64,000 bases of DNA. It comes from an uncultured Aquimarina sp. (GTDB taxonomy: Bacteria; Bacteroidota; Bacteroidia; Flavobacteriales; Flavobacteriaceae). Below the pieces are notes generated by a model. The model made no database searches. It was not told where the DNA came from and worked only from the letters and a program-made list of their open reading frames with translations. This document shows, piece after piece, positions 9,491-18,831 of this stretch; position 1 is the first letter of the stretch; the number at the start of each line of letters is the position of its first letter. The stretch lies in contig NZ_CANLMP010000005.1 in assembly GCF_947492405.1 (NCBI RefSeq), positions 420,654 to 484,653 on the forward strand, read 5' to 3'. The position numbers and the translations under genes were made by a program.

Positions 9491-11587
9491 ATGAAAAAAC
9501 AAATAAACATATCTTTTGAAGACCGCATAGCAGTTTATAAACAAATACTAGAACACGGATCGGTACTTTCAAGACCTCAAAAGAATTGGTTATTACGCAA
9601 GCGGGCAGCATACAACGCTGAACCAAGAAAAATCAGCGAAGAACATATTGCCTTACTCGATCAATTAATTCCACTTTTGGGTTATGATTGGAAGGCCTAT
9701 AGAATGAAAATTTCAACATCTAGAAAGTCTTTCTCAGATAGATATAAATCCATTTTCAATAAATTACAAAAGAGAGAGGAATTAAATTCTCGTGACAAAT
9801 TATGGTTAAAAGACGTACGCTCTAAGTTTCGATCAGGGTCAAGAAAACTTAGTGAAATAGAGATTCATAAAATGGATCAACTGATTCTGTTATTGGGATA
9901 TGATTGGCGCAATAATTTGATCAAAGTGTCAAAACGGATGCCTTTTGAGTATCATTTTTCTGAAATTTCAAAAAAGTTAAAAGCGAATCAAACTATCTCA
10001 GCGAAAAACAAAAAATGGCTTTGGGAAAAAAGAAAACAATACCACAATCAATCAGATACATTTACTAAAGTACATCGTAGATTATTAGACTCCATAATTC
10101 CTTTATTGGGATATGATTGGAAAGAATACGAGCAAGCATCAGCAAAACCAAAGAGTTTCAATCAACATTTTAACGAAGTTTTAAAAAAACTTTCTGACAA
10201 AAAGAAATTAAATACACGTCAGAAAAGTTGGCTACAAAGACAAAGAGAATACCTTAAAAAACAACATAGATTAATGACCAATCATAGAATACAACAATTG
10301 GATACGTTAATACCAATGCTCGGCTATGACTGGAAAGAGAACAAAACTAAACCAAGGAAAATAACATCTTTTGAAGAACATATAGATCTTTTAAAGATCA
10401 GTTTAAAAGAAAGTATTCCTCTTACAAGAAAACAAAAAAACTGGTTATATAGTCAACGAGCCCTTTACATAAAACAACCTGAAAAATTCAAAATTGAGAA
10501 GATAAAATTATTAAATAGTCTCAATAATGATTTAGGATATGTATGGAATAAGCTACAACGTCCACCCAAAAAGAAAACTTCTTATAAGCAACATATTAAA
10601 GAGATACAAAAAAAGAGGCGGACGGGAGAAAATCTTACCAAACCACAATTGCAATGGCTTCAAGTCCAAAGTACGTCTTATCGTAAGCAACCCAATAGCT
10701 TTGATAATGATAGAAAAGAAGCATTAGATTCCTTAATTCCAATCCTGGGTTATGATTGGAAAACGTTAAGAAAACCAGCTCCAGAAAAAAGAACATTGTC
10801 AGAGAGTGTAGCAATATTAAAGAAACTTATAGAAGAAGATAAAGAGATCACTCAACGCATTGAATCTTGGCTTTTCAGAACAAAAAAAAGATATGCAAAC
10901 GATCCTAATTCTTTTTCAAAAAAAGATATTGACCTATTGAATTCTTTGAACCCATATCTCGAACATAAGTGGAATCATTATTACGTTGGCCAGCAGGAAC
11001 GAAAATCACTAAAACAGCACTGTGAGGAAATAAAAGAAAAAATTAAAGTTGGAAGAAAACCATCTTCACAGGATACTAAATGGCTCTTGGAAATACGAAA
11101 AAAATATAGAGATCGTCTGGTAACGTATTCAAAGGAAGAGCTTAAAACATTAAATTCATTAACTAAATATTTAAAATATGATTGGCGTTTATATAAAAAA
11201 GAAAGAGCACTCGATGACTTTTTAAAAGAACTTTTAATATCAAAAAAAACGATCACTCCTGCACAGACAAGATTCTTACGACGCAGAGGAATACGTTTTG
11301 ACAATACCTCTTCTGAAGTATCACAAAACACTCTCAATAAACTGCAAACCCTTAATGAGCAAATAGGGGCAGATGCCGAATTAATTATTGATGAAAAAAA
11401 AGCTTTCAATTACAGAATAGCAGCTATTGCAATTTCTTTATCCAAAGAAGGTGAAATTAAGGATGCTCATAAAAAATGGCTTAGATCTCAAAAAGAATTA
11501 CATTCTATTAATGCTTTTGCTAAAAACAAATTAAGAAAGTTAAATAGTTTATCCATTCTTCTGGATAAAGAATGGACATCGGTTTAG
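9491..11587 (+). CDS. Protein of ~10 tandem helicase-associated-like repeats
   Basis: Repeating ~70-aa unit: ...WL...R..Y......(S/T)...I..LD.LIPLLGYDWK... Confidence 0.7.
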   Translation: MKKQINISFEDRIAVYKQILEHGSVLSRPQKNWLLRKRAAYNAEPRKISEEHIALLDQLIPLLGYDWKAYRMKISTSRKSFSDRYKSIFNKLQKREELNSRDKLWLKDVRSKFRSGSRKLSEIEIHKMDQLILLLGYDWRNNLIKVSKRMPFEYHFSEISKKLKANQTISAKNKKWLWEKRKQYHNQSDTFTKVHRRLLDSIIPLLGYDWKEYEQASAKPKSFNQHFNEVLKKLSDKKKLNTRQKSWLQRQREYLKKQHRLMTNHRIQQLDTLIPMLGYDWKENKTKPRKITSFEEHIDLLKISLKESIPLTRKQKNWLYSQRALYIKQPEKFKIEKIKLLNSLNNDLGYVWNKLQRPPKKKTSYKQHIKEIQKKRRTGENLTKPQLQWLQVQSTSYRKQPNSFDNDRKEALDSLIPILGYDWKTLRKPAPEKRTLSESVAILKKLIEEDKEITQRIESWLFRTKKRYANDPNSFSKKDIDLLNSLNPYLEHKWNHYYVGQQERKSLKQHCEEIKEKIKVGRKPSSQDTKWLLEIRKKYRDRLVTYSKEELKTLNSLTKYLKYDWRLYKKERALDDFLKELLISKKTITPAQTRFLRRRGIRFDNTSSEVSQNTLNKLQTLNEQIGADAELIIDEKKAFNYRIAAIAISLSKEGEIKDAHKKWLRSQKELHSINAFAKNKLRKLNSLSILLDKEWTSV

Positions 11588-11614
11588 TTCAGTTGTAGAA
11601 AATACTTTTAAAAA

Positions 11615-12598
11615 TCACCCTATTTTAAAAGCGGTAAGAAATAAATTCTCATTACTCCCTACCGTCCAATAAGGTACCAATACTCTACTATCACTAGGCG
11701 AATCTAAAAACCATTGACGCAGAAAAAGTACATTTCTGTCAAAATTTAGAGGATCTACTTCGGATATAGTCATTAATGTCCTAGTTGCGCTGAAATTATA
11801 ATTCAGCTTATAAAATTTAGACACTTGAAAAGAAGCTGTTCCACCAATGTTTTGTGTCCATTTTCTATATCTCGATCCACCACCATACATTTGATTAGCA
11901 GTTCCATTGATAACAAACAAATGTGATTCTGCTTCAAATAACGGATCAGTACCTAAGTCGCTCACATTAATATCAAACTCACCTATTCCAAAAAGACTAA
12001 TCCCCTCTATTTCGCTCAAGGTAAAAACGATACTAAAAGAAAGATCATCGCATCTTTTCCAAGGGAAAGCTCGAAATTTTACAACACCTTCGAATTCACT
12101 ACCTCTATTAATACCCCATAACCCTTTTTCTAAGTTTCTATTCACAATAACTTCTGGACTAATTTGTAATCCTAAATCTAGTACTGATGTTGTTCTTAAA
12201 TCTACCCAAACTGGATTGATTACTATAATAGCTTCATTTCCAGTATCACCTGAATCTAGCTCACCGTTTCGTACTACAATATTAAATCTACCTTCAGTAT
12301 CTCCTGCAAATACTACAGCTTCTAATAAGGTAGGATTGATAAATTTTACTTGACTTATAACAACTGGTAAGTCTCCTGATTTTCTAAACTCAGAACTACT
12401 TGTTTGTTCTCCAGAGTCTATAGTCACATTTGGAGCGAAGTTGTATCCTTTGATTTGTACTCTTCGTATTCCTTTAACGGGCATTCTAGCTCCACACACC
12501 TCTGAGATAAAAGGAGCTAAACCATTTGTAGCATTCTCTTCATTGTTTCTAGTCTGTTGACCTCCTCTTACAAAGCGTTGTGTTCTAATCGTTCTCAT
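11615..12598 (-). CDS. Putative virion/spike-like beta-rich protein
   Basis: 327-aa ORF at the 3' end of the minus operon; IPT-like segment (IRRVQIKGYNFAPNVTIDSGE). Confidence 0.45.
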   Translation of the reverse strand: MRTIRTQRFVRGGQQTRNNEENATNGLAPFISEVCGARMPVKGIRRVQIKGYNFAPNVTIDSGEQTSSSEFRKSGDLPVVISQVKFINPTLLEAVVFAGDTEGRFNIVVRNGELDSGDTGNEAIIVINPVWVDLRTTSVLDLGLQISPEVIVNRNLEKGLWGINRGSEFEGVVKFRAFPWKRCDDLSFSIVFTLSEIEGISLFGIGEFDINVSDLGTDPLFEAESHLFVINGTANQMYGGGSRYRKWTQNIGGTASFQVSKFYKLNYNFSATRTLMTISEVDPLNFDRNVLFLRQWFLDSPSDSRVLVPYWTVGSNENLFLTAFKIG

Positions 12599-12603
12599 AG
12601 TAT

Positions 12604-13143
12604 TTATTCAAATTGTGCTGTTTTGTAAAATTGAATACGAATCACTGGAGTTGCATTTTGTTGTACTCCTATCGCTCTAAAATTCTTAAGATTTGTAGTA
12701 CCCACTAGCTCGAATATATCCCCGTTTCCTAGTCCAAAACCTGAATTAATACTCGGTTGTGATCCGTTTTCTTTGAATCGTATGACTGCTGAGGAATTTG
12801 TGCCTGATAGTTCTTTTAAATTTAAAGCTAAGGAACGTTTACTTTTATCAACTTCCACCATAGCTACTATTGACTCTGTTTCATCCAGATCAGGATCTGA
12901 TATGATGGTAAGGATACCTTCTTCCACCATTAGAGTTGCGGATACAGCTTCTTCTGGAACTTTTAAAGAAATAAGCTCTCCAAAGGAAAGAAAGATATCC
13001 TGATAGCCGTTATCATCTTGATCTATTGGAACTAGTCCTACTTCTTTAGCATTTATAAGTACTAATTCCTCTAGATAATTTAGGATGGTCGCGGTATTCC
13101 TTCTTTGCGGATATGTCTGTTTTTGAATTCGATCTCTAAGCAT
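12604..13143 (-). CDS. Hypothetical beta-rich protein
   Basis: Operon member; ATG at 13143 (MLRDRIQKQT) preferred over track TTG at 13164. Confidence 0.5.
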   Translation of the reverse strand: MLRDRIQKQTYPQRRNTATILNYLEELVLINAKEVGLVPIDQDDNGYQDIFLSFGELISLKVPEEAVSATLMVEEGILTIISDPDLDETESIVAMVEVDKSKRSLALNLKELSGTNSSAVIRFKENGSQPSINSGFGLGNGDIFELVGTTNLKNFRAIGVQQNATPVIRIQFYKTAQFE

Positions 13144-13156
13144 ATTATTTCTGTTT

Positions 13157-13651
13157 TTAGACAAAAGGATTGATTGGAGGCTTTGTTCCTGATGGATATC
13201 CCCAAGCTACATACTGCCTTTTGGTTTTATCATTATCCAAATGCACAAAGGTTTTACCTACTCCAATACGCTTGAATCCTACCAATTTTGCTGCTACCAC
13301 AATTTTATTTCTTATGGTGGTGGTAGGCGCTTTGATATCTGCTGCTTGACATTTGGGTATTTTATGTGATGAGTTCGAAACACCTCCAACTTTAGTATTC
13401 CAATAGGATGATCTTGCACCGGAGTTAATCATATCGAAAATTGGTAGTTTGGTAACTTTAGCCAACTTTTGAAGCATCTCAATAAATTCCTTGTCCATAC
13501 ATCTGCCAGATCCTTTAATATCAGGGCTTTCAAATTTGGTAAGATCAACTTTTTGTTTTGGTTTTGATTTTAATCTAGTAATAGCAATAGCTCCTATAAT
13601 GACTACAGAAGCTGTTCCTATTCCAAACCATATATACTTATTCTTTACCAC
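13157..13651 (-). CDS. TM-anchored peptidase M15A-like peptidoglycan peptidase
   Basis: N-term TM; SSHKIPKCQAADIKAP and TFVHLDN motifs. Confidence 0.7.
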   Translation of the reverse strand: MVKNKYIWFGIGTASVVIIGAIAITRLKSKPKQKVDLTKFESPDIKGSGRCMDKEFIEMLQKLAKVTKLPIFDMINSGARSSYWNTKVGGVSNSSHKIPKCQAADIKAPTTTIRNKIVVAAKLVGFKRIGVGKTFVHLDNDKTKRQYVAWGYPSGTKPPINPFV

Positions 13652-13796
13652 TACAATTACATCTTTCCACGCGTTTACCTTCTTCTTTTATCCTTCGATT
13701 ACGATCTTGAATATTTCCATATATTCTAATGATATTTACGACCAAAAAAACACCAAAAAGAACGTTCATTGTTATATTTCCTTTATCTGCTTTCAT
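13638..13796 (-). CDS. 52-aa single-TM protein (absent from ORF track)
   Basis: MKADKGNITMNVLFGVFLVVNIIRIYGNIQDRNRRIKEEGKRVERCNCSGKE*; overlaps the start of the M15 gene by 14 bp. Confidence 0.55.
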   Translation of the reverse strand: MKADKGNITMNVLFGVFLVVNIIRIYGNIQDRNRRIKEEGKRVERCNCSGKE

Positions 13797-14109
13797 TTTT
13801 TTCTTCGTGCTTTTTTAATTTATGTTCTAGTTTTTCGGTGTATACTTCAAGGTCACTTATCCGTTTACGTTGTTTAACGATAATGGCCTTCATCTCCTTA
13901 TTATTCTTCTCTAATTCGTCAATTCTAACTTCCATTTTTTCAGACCACTTTAGTAAATTGGAAATTACCACATCATTTGCCTGTACATTTAGGTTATTGA
14001 TTTCAGCTTTTTTAAACTTTTTTTGTGTTCTATGCTGCAATAGGGTTTCTGCGAGCTTCCACAAACCATGCGCTCCCAAAACGATACTTGCTAATTTTAA
14101 ATATTCCAT
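13783..14109 (-). CDS. N-terminal hydrophobic segment + coiled-coil protein
   Basis: MEYLKLASIVLGAHGLWKLAE... followed by long heptads. Confidence 0.55.
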   Translation of the reverse strand: MEYLKLASIVLGAHGLWKLAETLLQHRTQKKFKKAEINNLNVQANDVVISNLLKWSEKMEVRIDELEKNNKEMKAIIVKQRKRISDLEVYTEKLEHKLKKHEEKNESR

Positions 14110-14113
14110 ACGA

Positions 14114-14746
14114 TTATTGTTTCGAATTACTTTTAAACACTGCAATAATGATTACAATGACACTCATCCCCATAATTGCCATTGGAAGCACAATGCTACC
14201 TTCTTTTTTATCTAATTTGTTCAGAACAACAATCTGCTCGATCTCCTTCATAATCCTTTTGACCTTGCTGGCGTAGTTCGGATCTGTAGCGTATCCAGCT
14301 TTGGCTACTTCTTCTGCAAATCGATACGGATCTTTTCTAAAACCCATTGCATAGCTATATCTGCTATTTTTAAATAACAACCCAGCCCAATCGATAAATG
14401 AGAAAAACGGATTAGGGTACGCTCTAAAAGCATCTTTTATTCTATACTTCCATTTACCACTTGCTTGCTGAATTGGATACCCTGGATAAATAAAAGGGAA
14501 GTGGCGTGTCGGCACAGACGAATATTCGGTAGTGGTAATTAATTGGCTGTGACCCTGCCACCCTCCGTAATTTCTTCCAGATCCTTTTTTTATTCCAAAC
14601 ATCATATTTCCTTTTGCAGATTTGCCCCAACCAGATTCTAAAGCACTTTGCGCCAAGGCAAAAATCACTGGGATTCCCGTTTTTTCCGATGCCTTTTTAG
14701 CATACGGATAGTATCGAAGTACAAAAGTTTCTTTGATAGATGACAT
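14114..14746 (-). CDS. Glucosaminidase (FlgJ-like) with C-terminal TM
   Basis: AQSALESGWGKSAKGNMMFGIKKG; C-term IVLPMAIMGMSVIVIIIAVF. Confidence 0.8.
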   Translation of the reverse strand: MSSIKETFVLRYYPYAKKASEKTGIPVIFALAQSALESGWGKSAKGNMMFGIKKGSGRNYGGWQGHSQLITTTEYSSVPTRHFPFIYPGYPIQQASGKWKYRIKDAFRAYPNPFFSFIDWAGLLFKNSRYSYAMGFRKDPYRFAEEVAKAGYATDPNYASKVKRIMKEIEQIVVLNKLDKKEGSIVLPMAIMGMSVIVIIIAVFKSNSKQ

Positions 14747-14757
14747 AACTCAAATTT

Positions 14758-15543
14758 TTATGGTACTGGTGGAACATTAAAAATTGGAGTAGCAGGAAAC
14801 TCCAAAGGGGTTTTGGCAATATAGACGGGAAAGTTAATCGCTACTTCATCCAAATCTGAAGTAAACTCTCCAGTAATACTTAGCGCACCAAATCCACTTA
14901 ACTGACAAAAAAAGAAATTACCTTCACTTGATTGTGTAGTCCAAGCTATTGTTCCCCCAACACCTAAAGCTACTGGCATTTTTAAAACAATCCCTCCACT
15001 TGCAGTACCACCTAATTGTCCAGCTCCGCCAAGCCTTCTTAATCGAAGGTTTTGAGGTACAATCAAATTCCCATTAACTACTGCATATTTGTTCTTATTG
15101 TTTACATAAAAAACATCATCAGAATTAATATTCTGATCAATCACTTCTAATACTTCCAAACTGTTTTCACTAATTCCAGTTGATAAAAAAATCCCCGTTA
15201 ATACCTGAAAACAATCCCCGTCAAAAACTAACTTGTAAATCAAGTCTGTTTTTAAATCACCATTTGCAATAGGAATCAATGATTCCCCATCAAACTTTTT
15301 TAATGGTACGGCTCCCTGCTTGTCAATATTTAGTGTAGCTTCATCGGTATTTTCTTCGTGAAATTTTAGTTCCAACGGTAACCCTACTGCATATTCTTTA
15401 GTTAATGGTGGATCTAGTACCAGTTCATATACATTGTCATCCGTTCCAGTCGTAACTCCATAACCACCCAAACTATTTTCAAGTGGTACATTGTCTTCTC
15501 CTCTTAGAGCTGATATTCTAAAATCTGATTGATAACCTCCCAT
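14758..15543 (-). CDS. Phage tail-collar/fibre-like structural protein
   Basis: VYELVLDPPLTKEYAVGLPLELKFHEENTDEATLNIDKQGAVPLKKFDG...GDLKTDLIYKLVFDGDCFQVL resembles the common phage fibre domain. Confidence 0.6.
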   Translation of the reverse strand: MGGYQSDFRISALRGEDNVPLENSLGGYGVTTGTDDNVYELVLDPPLTKEYAVGLPLELKFHEENTDEATLNIDKQGAVPLKKFDGESLIPIANGDLKTDLIYKLVFDGDCFQVLTGIFLSTGISENSLEVLEVIDQNINSDDVFYVNNKNKYAVVNGNLIVPQNLRLRRLGGAGQLGGTASGGIVLKMPVALGVGGTIAWTTQSSEGNFFFCQLSGFGALSITGEFTSDLDEVAINFPVYIAKTPLEFPATPIFNVPPVP

Positions 15544-15549
15544 ACCTAT

Positions 15550-15969
15550 TTATTTACTGATTACTAAAGTTCCAAGCGCTACTAAACTTATTCCAAGTAG
15601 TATCTTATGTAATTTGCTTCTTTTGATCTTTTTTTCTTTTCGTTTGATACTATCTTCTAATAGTAGAATAGTTAAGTCATTATTATTTATAACCATTGTA
15701 TAATTCTCTAATTGGTCAGCCTGAAAAGAGATGATACTATCTTTCTTCTGAGTTACTAACTCGAACCTTTTGATATTCAAGGATAAATTATTTACAAGAG
15801 AATCATTGTATTTTCCAAGTTCTAGTAGCTTTGCAATCTTGCGCGATTGAGCTATAGTAAAGCAATAATGTTTTTCATTTTCTATTAGTTGTACCTTTGG
15901 TACTAAATCTTGAGAAATACTGATATAGCTCGTCATCAGTAAAGTCATCAATAGCACTAACTTTTTCAT
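15550..15969 (-). CDS. Secreted/TM coiled-coil protein, Rz1-partner-like
   Basis: Signal-like N-term, coiled coil, C-term TM; overlaps the upstream Rz-like ORF by 95 bp out of frame. Confidence 0.5.
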   Translation of the reverse strand: MKKLVLLMTLLMTSYISISQDLVPKVQLIENEKHYCFTIAQSRKIAKLLELGKYNDSLVNNLSLNIKRFELVTQKKDSIISFQADQLENYTMVINNNDLTILLLEDSIKRKEKKIKRSKLHKILLGISLVALGTLVISK

Positions 15970-16234
15970 CTTTCCTTTCTTTTAATTTTTTTATTACTTG
16001 GCTATCAACGTTAATCAAAACCGTTAGGCTATCTGCCATGGATTCCAATAGCTCAACCTTACTATCTAATAATTCATTAGTTTGTATAAGTGTCACATTT
16101 TCTCGCTTCAATTCTTCAATCTCAATCTTTTGTATTTGATTGGTTACATCATCCTCTGCAGGAATGATAAAGAAGAGCGCTACCACTATCCCTACAATTG
16201 CTGTTAAGGGCAGTATCCATTTATAATGTTTCAT
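15875..16234 (-). CDS. Rz/i-spanin-like protein
   Basis: N-term TM + coiled coil + FTDDELYQYFSRFST ending. Confidence 0.55.
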   Translation of the reverse strand: MKHYKWILPLTAIVGIVVALFFIIPAEDDVTNQIQKIEIEELKRENVTLIQTNELLDSKVELLESMADSLTVLINVDSQVIKKLKERKDEKVSAIDDFTDDELYQYFSRFSTKGTTNRK

Positions 16235-16266
16235 AAATATTATTTAAATAAGTTTTTAAATGCCCA

Positions 16267-16596
16267 TTATGGGCTTTCTGTTGTCTTCTTTGGAAGAAAC
16301 CTTTCAACTACAACCTGAAGCAAGAACTTATAAAACGCTGTTGCAAAAAGGAAAGAGATAAAAAGACATAGTACTTTTGATAGTTCATATCCTCTAATAC
16401 AAAAGACTACCACTGCATATATAAACCCTATGATGAGTACCTGGTATCTGCTTCTCAATTTAATCCCTAACCCTCTGCCTATAAACTCAGGTATTTTATA
16501 ATAGTTTATGACATACGTAATAAGCATAAAAGAGAATATATACGCCCAATCAAGGGAATTCAAAAAATTTGTAAACTGTTCCAATACGATTTCCAT
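16267..16596 (-). CDS. Holin-like multi-TM protein
   Basis: 109 aa, 3-4 hydrophobic segments, short charged C-term; directly upstream of the spanin-like pair. Confidence 0.5.
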   Translation of the reverse strand: MEIVLEQFTNFLNSLDWAYIFSFMLITYVINYYKIPEFIGRGLGIKLRSRYQVLIIGFIYAVVVFCIRGYELSKVLCLFISFLFATAFYKFLLQVVVERFLPKKTTESP

Positions 16597-16604
16597 AACT
16601 GTTT

Positions 16605-16844
16605 TTATTTAAGGGTTTGTTTAATTTTTAATACTTCATTTTCTATTGCTGCCAATTGCGAGCTTGGAAATAGGTTTTTAACCATATTAGCCACCACAAC
16701 AATGGCTACACCAGCTAACAGCATTCCTAAAATGATTTTTAGTAAGGTCTGATTGGTAAGCGTAATTGTTACCTCCGTTTTCAGTCCATCCTTGTCTACT
16801 AGTGCATCCAGTAGGGTATTCAGGTTTCTTTTTTTTAGTTCCAT
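16605..16844 (-). CDS. Small single-TM protein
   Basis: LLKIILGMLLAGVAIVVVANMV. Confidence 0.5.
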   Translation of the reverse strand: MELKKRNLNTLLDALVDKDGLKTEVTITLTNQTLLKIILGMLLAGVAIVVVANMVKNLFPSSQLAAIENEVLKIKQTLK

Positions 16845-16849
16845 CTATC

Positions 16850-17278
16850 TTAAGCTTTAATAAGTTCATGTATCGGGATTCCCATTTGATACTTATCATA
16901 AGTGGCTCTATCAATACCTTCAGTTTTAAAGCGTTTTCTAACCAATGTTTCTGTCTGAGCATCATAAATGCCTGTTATTGTTCCTTTCCAACCATGATGC
17001 CTTAAGAGCCAAATCTGCAACCTTTCAACTTCTTTACCTTTACTTCCTTTAGCCAAGAACCAAGTTTTCTTTGCTTCCTGTTTTGGAGCAACATAATTGG
17101 TTTCAGCTGTTACCTTTTTAATAGGTTCAGGTGCTATAGTTTCTTCCACAATTTGTCTTTTCTGCAATACAGGCGCTACCTTTTCAGATTTTCCTTTTTG
17201 ACCTTTTATAAGGTAAACCGCCAAAATGCTAACACCAATGCCAACGCCTGCTATAATCAAATCATTTGTACGTATCAT
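16850..17278 (-). CDS. TM-anchored peptidoglycan-binding-like protein
   Basis: N-term TM; WFLAKGSKGKEVERLQIWLLRHHGWKGTITGIYDAQTETLVRKRF. Confidence 0.6.
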   Translation of the reverse strand: MIRTNDLIIAGVGIGVSILAVYLIKGQKGKSEKVAPVLQKRQIVEETIAPEPIKKVTAETNYVAPKQEAKKTWFLAKGSKGKEVERLQIWLLRHHGWKGTITGIYDAQTETLVRKRFKTEGIDRATYDKYQMGIPIHELIKA

Positions 17279-17763
17279 CTCTTTATCATTTTAATTGCTG
17301 TTCTCATTCCATCGATATCTTGTTTGCTAAAAGATGTTTTTTGTAAGTGTTTTTTAGCTGCTTTGTTTGTTTTGTTTCCAAACATTCCATCTACTCCATC
17401 TTTATTGCTTCCAGAACGCCCTAAATCTGCTTTATAGATTTTACTTAAGTAGGATTGTAAAATCTTTACATCTTTGTAACAAGTACCATACTCCAAAGGA
17501 TATCCGCTACTATTACACCTAAACCGTGTTGGTCTTCTTGTTATAGCGGGTCTTCTTGTTGTATTGTTGGCAATGGTACTTGCTATTTCGCGATCAAGAT
17601 CTTCCGCTCCGCTGGGGAACATCTCTGATTTTTTTTTGCTTTTTCTGTAATACCAATACCCAATCCCTGTTAAAGCCAGTGTAGTAACTCCAATTATGAT
17701 CCATAGACTTTTATCATCATTCTTGGTTTTTTTCGCAATTGGTTTTTTATTTTTTATATCCAT
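17275..17763 (-). CDS. TM-anchored peptidoglycan-binding-like protein
   Basis: N-term TM; YKDVKILQSYLSK...KDGVDGMFGNKTNKAAKKHL; ATG at 17763 (MDIKNKK) preferred. Confidence 0.6.
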   Translation of the reverse strand: MDIKNKKPIAKKTKNDDKSLWIIIGVTTLALTGIGYWYYRKSKKKSEMFPSGAEDLDREIASTIANNTTRRPAITRRPTRFRCNSSGYPLEYGTCYKDVKILQSYLSKIYKADLGRSGSNKDGVDGMFGNKTNKAAKKHLQKTSFSKQDIDGMRTAIKMIKR

Positions 17764-17804
17764 AACTTTTTTATTTAATGGCAATATTTTTGCTTTGTAA
17801 GCAA

Positions 17805-18326
17805 TCAGACGAGTCTGTAATTTGGTAGTCTCCTAACGGGATCACTAACTAGTTTTTTAATCTCGCTATCACTTAAGAAACTTCTAAGGTGCTGCCACAT
17901 ATCTTTTTTGCCGTGATTAAAATAAAATGCTTTGGATAGACTTGCGACCTGTGTTTTATCTTGTAAGTTTCTAAACACGCGTTCAACTGCTTTTTCATCA
18001 TCATCAAATACTCCTTTGGCATTCTTCAATTCCAGCGCATACTTTTTAGCAGCAGATGCAGACAATTCCTTGATACGTTTTGTTCCTAACCATTGTTTAA
18101 CATCTCCTATATAATTCATATTAAAAGGTGCATTCCAATTCGGTTCTGCCACAGGGGTGGCACTACCACCTGTGATTACTTTTACAGGTTTTCCTTTATT
18201 TCCTCCGGCTGAGATTGAAATCTTGGTATTACTTTTACTTTTCTTTACAAAAAAGTAAATCCCAACACCCAATCCAGCTATTCCTGCACCTCCAATTACC
18301 CACCACATTGTTTTTGTTATTTTCAT
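17805..18326 (-). CDS. TM-anchored protein, paralog of 18337..18831
   Basis: N-term TM; AVERVFRNLQDKTQVASLSKAF...LRSFLSDSEIKKLV...RRLPNYRLV. Confidence 0.6.
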   Translation of the reverse strand: MKITKTMWWVIGGAGIAGLGVGIYFFVKKSKSNTKISISAGGNKGKPVKVITGGSATPVAEPNWNAPFNMNYIGDVKQWLGTKRIKELSASAAKKYALELKNAKGVFDDDEKAVERVFRNLQDKTQVASLSKAFYFNHGKKDMWQHLRSFLSDSEIKKLVSDPVRRLPNYRLV

Positions 18327-18336
18327 TATTTTACTT

Positions 18337-18831
18337 TTATACTGTTCTGTATTCTGGTAATCTCCCGATAATTCCTAACACCTTTTTGATTTCATCTTTG
18401 TCAAAGCGATCCTTTAATTGGTCCCTGAGGGACACCTTGTAATCTCTTTGATATGCTTTAGCCACCTGAGATACTTGTACTTTATCCTTTAAGTTTCTAA
18501 AAACACTATATATCAATTCTTCATCATCTCCTCCTATATACCATGGTTTAAAACCTTGGTGAATCTCGTTCGCATATCGTGTTGCTGTAGATTCTTTGAG
18601 TACAACTATTTTTCCAGAACGAGAATTAAAAACCCTATCCACATATTTAACATCTAAAGCTGCTGCACTTTCTAATCCTTTACCTTCTGGATTCAAACTT
18701 TTACTTAATTCTCTCAATAGAGTACTGGCAAGTTTATTTCGCTTTTTACTGCGCAAAGTGATATAGGTAGTACCAACTAATATCAGTCCTACTGCGGATG
18801 CGGTGATTTGTAATCCAACTACCTTTTTCAT
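18337..18831 (-). CDS. TM-anchored protein, paralog of 17805..18326
   Basis: LIYSVFRNLKDKVQVSQVAKAY...LRDQLKDRFDKDEIKKVLGIIGRLPEYRTV. Confidence 0.6.
   Translation of the reverse strand: MKKVVGLQITASAVGLILVGTTYITLRSKKRNKLASTLLRELSKSLNPEGKGLESAAALDVKYVDRVFNSRSGKIVVLKESTATRYANEIHQGFKPWYIGGDDEELIYSVFRNLKDKVQVSQVAKAYQRDYKVSLRDQLKDRFDKDEIKKVLGIIGRLPEYRTV

Noticed and set aside
10539-11409. ORFs 10539..10727 (+) and 10981..11409 (-)
   Set aside because: Out-of-frame shadows inside the repeat protein gene
11907-14276. Plus-strand ORFs 11907..12353, 12773..13003, 13491..13877, 13769..14215, 14025..14276
   Set aside because: Antisense to the minus-strand operon, with Ser/Phe-rich translations expected from reverse complements
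16687-16965. Minus ORF 16687..16965
   Set aside because: Overlaps two better-supported minus ORFs in another frame
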